Shown: positions 63,362 to 64,000 of the stretch, one piece after another
Position numbering within the stretch: the stretch's first letter is position 1
How the letters are laid out: each line of letters starts with the position of its first letter
NCBI RefSeq assembly: GCF_900116235.1
Contig: NZ_FPAA01000001.1
Location: 310,001 to 374,000 of the forward strand
Direction of reading: 5' to 3'
From: Marininema halotolerans
GTDB taxonomy: Bacteria > Bacillota > Bacilli > Thermoactinomycetales > DSM-45169
Length of the DNA stretch: 64,000 nt
Notes under the pieces: generated by a model
What the model saw: the letters and a program-made list of their open reading frames with translations, nothing else
The model's database searches: none
Told to the model about the DNA's origin: nothing
Translations under genes and position numbers: made by a program

Positions 63362-63601
63362 ATGTACACCTATCGGAAATACTACCGGCCATATATCGGC
63401 CCCTTCGATCCCTGTCCTCCCTTGCCATATCGGAGTTACGAAACCCCCCCACAACTCTATCTTGGATTCCAACCATACAATCTGCCTCAAAACTCCCCAC
63501 AAGATGCGCTACGGACCGGAACACTGTGGCCCGATCTTTTTGCTCCCTATCCCAATCCTTATAAGGTTCCCACTTCAGAGGAAGGAGGGGAACAGGATTG
63601 A
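63362..63601 (+). CDS. cotJA: spore coat protein CotJA
   Basis: The 79-residue proline- and tyrosine-rich protein has the CotJA core: a [20 protein letters not shown]-like segment, then [20 protein letters not shown] and [14 protein letters not shown]. In Bacillus subtilis it is made in the mother cell under sigma-E and assembled in the coat with CotJC. Two adjoining ATG codons (63359 and 63362) follow AAGGAGG; the second has the better spacing. It is the first gene of the cotJ operon. Confidence 0.93.
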   Translation: MYTYRKYYRPYIGPFDPCPPLPYRSYETPPQLYLGFQPYNLPQNSPQDALRTGTLWPDLFAPYPNPYKVPTSEEGGEQD

Positions 63602-63879
63602 CAGAAAAGCAGTCGAGTAATAATGAGTCCACCCAAGCCTACTACACCCTACTCAAGCAAATTCAGGCCCTCGACTTTGTCCTTGTGGAATTAACCCTCT
63701 ACCTCGATACCCATCCCGAAGATACCCAAGCCATCCAACAATTTAATACGACCTCGCTACAAAGCAATCAATTAAAACAACAATATCAACAGCTATATGG
63801 CCCACTGTACCAATTTGGTGCTAGTCCCTCTGGAACCCCCTGGAATTGGAAGGATGCCCCTTGGCCCTGGCAGGTGTAA
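63598..63879 (+). CDS. cotJB: spore coat protein CotJB
   Basis: The 93-residue protein shows the CotJB pattern: [35 protein letters not shown] and the ending [20 protein letters not shown] before PWPWQV. The start is TTG at 63598, which overlaps the cotJA stop (ATTGA), behind a GGAGGGG site. It lies between cotJA and cotJC, as in the usual operon. Confidence 0.93.
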   Translation: MTEKQSSNNESTQAYYTLLKQIQALDFVLVELTLYLDTHPEDTQAIQQFNTTSLQSNQLKQQYQQLYGPLYQFGASPSGTPWNWKDAPWPWQV

Positions 63880-63900
63880 TCATGGGAGGAGGAAGTACTT

Positions 63901-64000
63901 TTGTGGATTTATGAAAAGAAATTACAATACCCCGTCCGGGTCAATAAGTGCGATCCCCGGATGGCTAAGTATCTGATTGAACAATATGGGGGTGCAGATG
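63901..64000 (+). CDS. cotJC: spore coat protein CotJC (start only)
   Basis: From TTG 63901, which follows a GGAGGAGG ribosome binding site, the frame reads MWIYEKKLQYPVRVN, then CDPRMAKYLIEQYGGAD, and runs off the window end. This is the N terminus of CotJC, a manganese-catalase-like coat protein. Only about 33 residues are visible, so the active-site ligands cannot be checked. Confidence 0.9.
   Translation, partial: MWIYEKKLQYPVRVNKCDPRMAKYLIEQYGGAD

Overview
The window reads as chromosome of an endospore-forming member of the Bacillales. Evidence for this is spoIIR, spo0F, a YhcN/YlaJ-type lipoprotein, cotJABC, rpoE (RNA polymerase delta) and the long conserved order pyrG, spo0F, fba, fsa, murA, glpX, rho, rpmE, tdk, prfA, prmC, spoIIR, ywlC, mntP, ywlE, rpiB, ywlG, glyA, upp, atp. 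The fused mutase icmF, the 11-gene-type nuo cluster and the secreted glutamyl endopeptidase fit a thermoactinomycete-like lineage, but that family assignment is inference. Nearly all genes lie on the minus strand. I saw no tRNA, rRNA, CRISPR array or insertion sequence.

Region 1 (1-18,000) is bioenergetic. A partial membrane gene is followed by a proton-pumping NADH dehydrogenase-like cluster transcribed as nuoA-B-C-H-I-J-K-L-M-N. nuoD, normally between C and H, is absent, which is the most unexpected gap in the housekeeping part. A small DUF2834-like membrane gene separates it from a complete F-type ATP synthase operon (atpZ-like, atpI, B, E, F, H, A, G, D, C) that has a good sigma-A promoter.

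Region 2 (18,000-45,600) holds nucleotide salvage, one-carbon and sugar enzymes (upp, glyA, rpiB, fba, fsa, glpX, tdk), translation and transcription termination (prfA, prmC, rpmE, rho), cell-wall murA, and sporulation genes. Accessory insertions interrupt the conserved order: an SDR/aldo-keto reductase pair with a divergent TetR and clear operators, two tandem paralogous genes of unknown function, a CPBP protease, and a kce-kal pair of lysine-fermentation type. pyrG has a leader with the hallmarks of CTP-sensed reiterative-transcription attenuation.

Region 3 (45,600-49,550) is an accessory cassette lying between rpoE and pyrG, genes that are adjacent in Bacillus subtilis. It has its own promoter and encodes two Yip1-like membrane proteins, a 514-residue protein joining a type IV/Flp prepilin signal to a pretoxin (PT-TG-like) module and an unrecognised C-terminal toxin-like region, and a small acidic candidate immunity protein. 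This is the best candidate for an undescribed system in the window.

Region 4 (49,550-59,830) is rpoE followed by a short-chain acyl-CoA operon: thiolase, 3-hydroxybutyryl-CoA dehydrogenase, two acyl-CoA dehydrogenases, MeaB, a TetR regulator and isobutyryl-CoA mutase IcmF. Region 5 (59,830-64,000) has an AT-rich segment with a consensus promoter driving a secreted glutamyl endopeptidase, a small lipoprotein, a fatty-acid desaturase and the start of the cotJ spore-coat operon.
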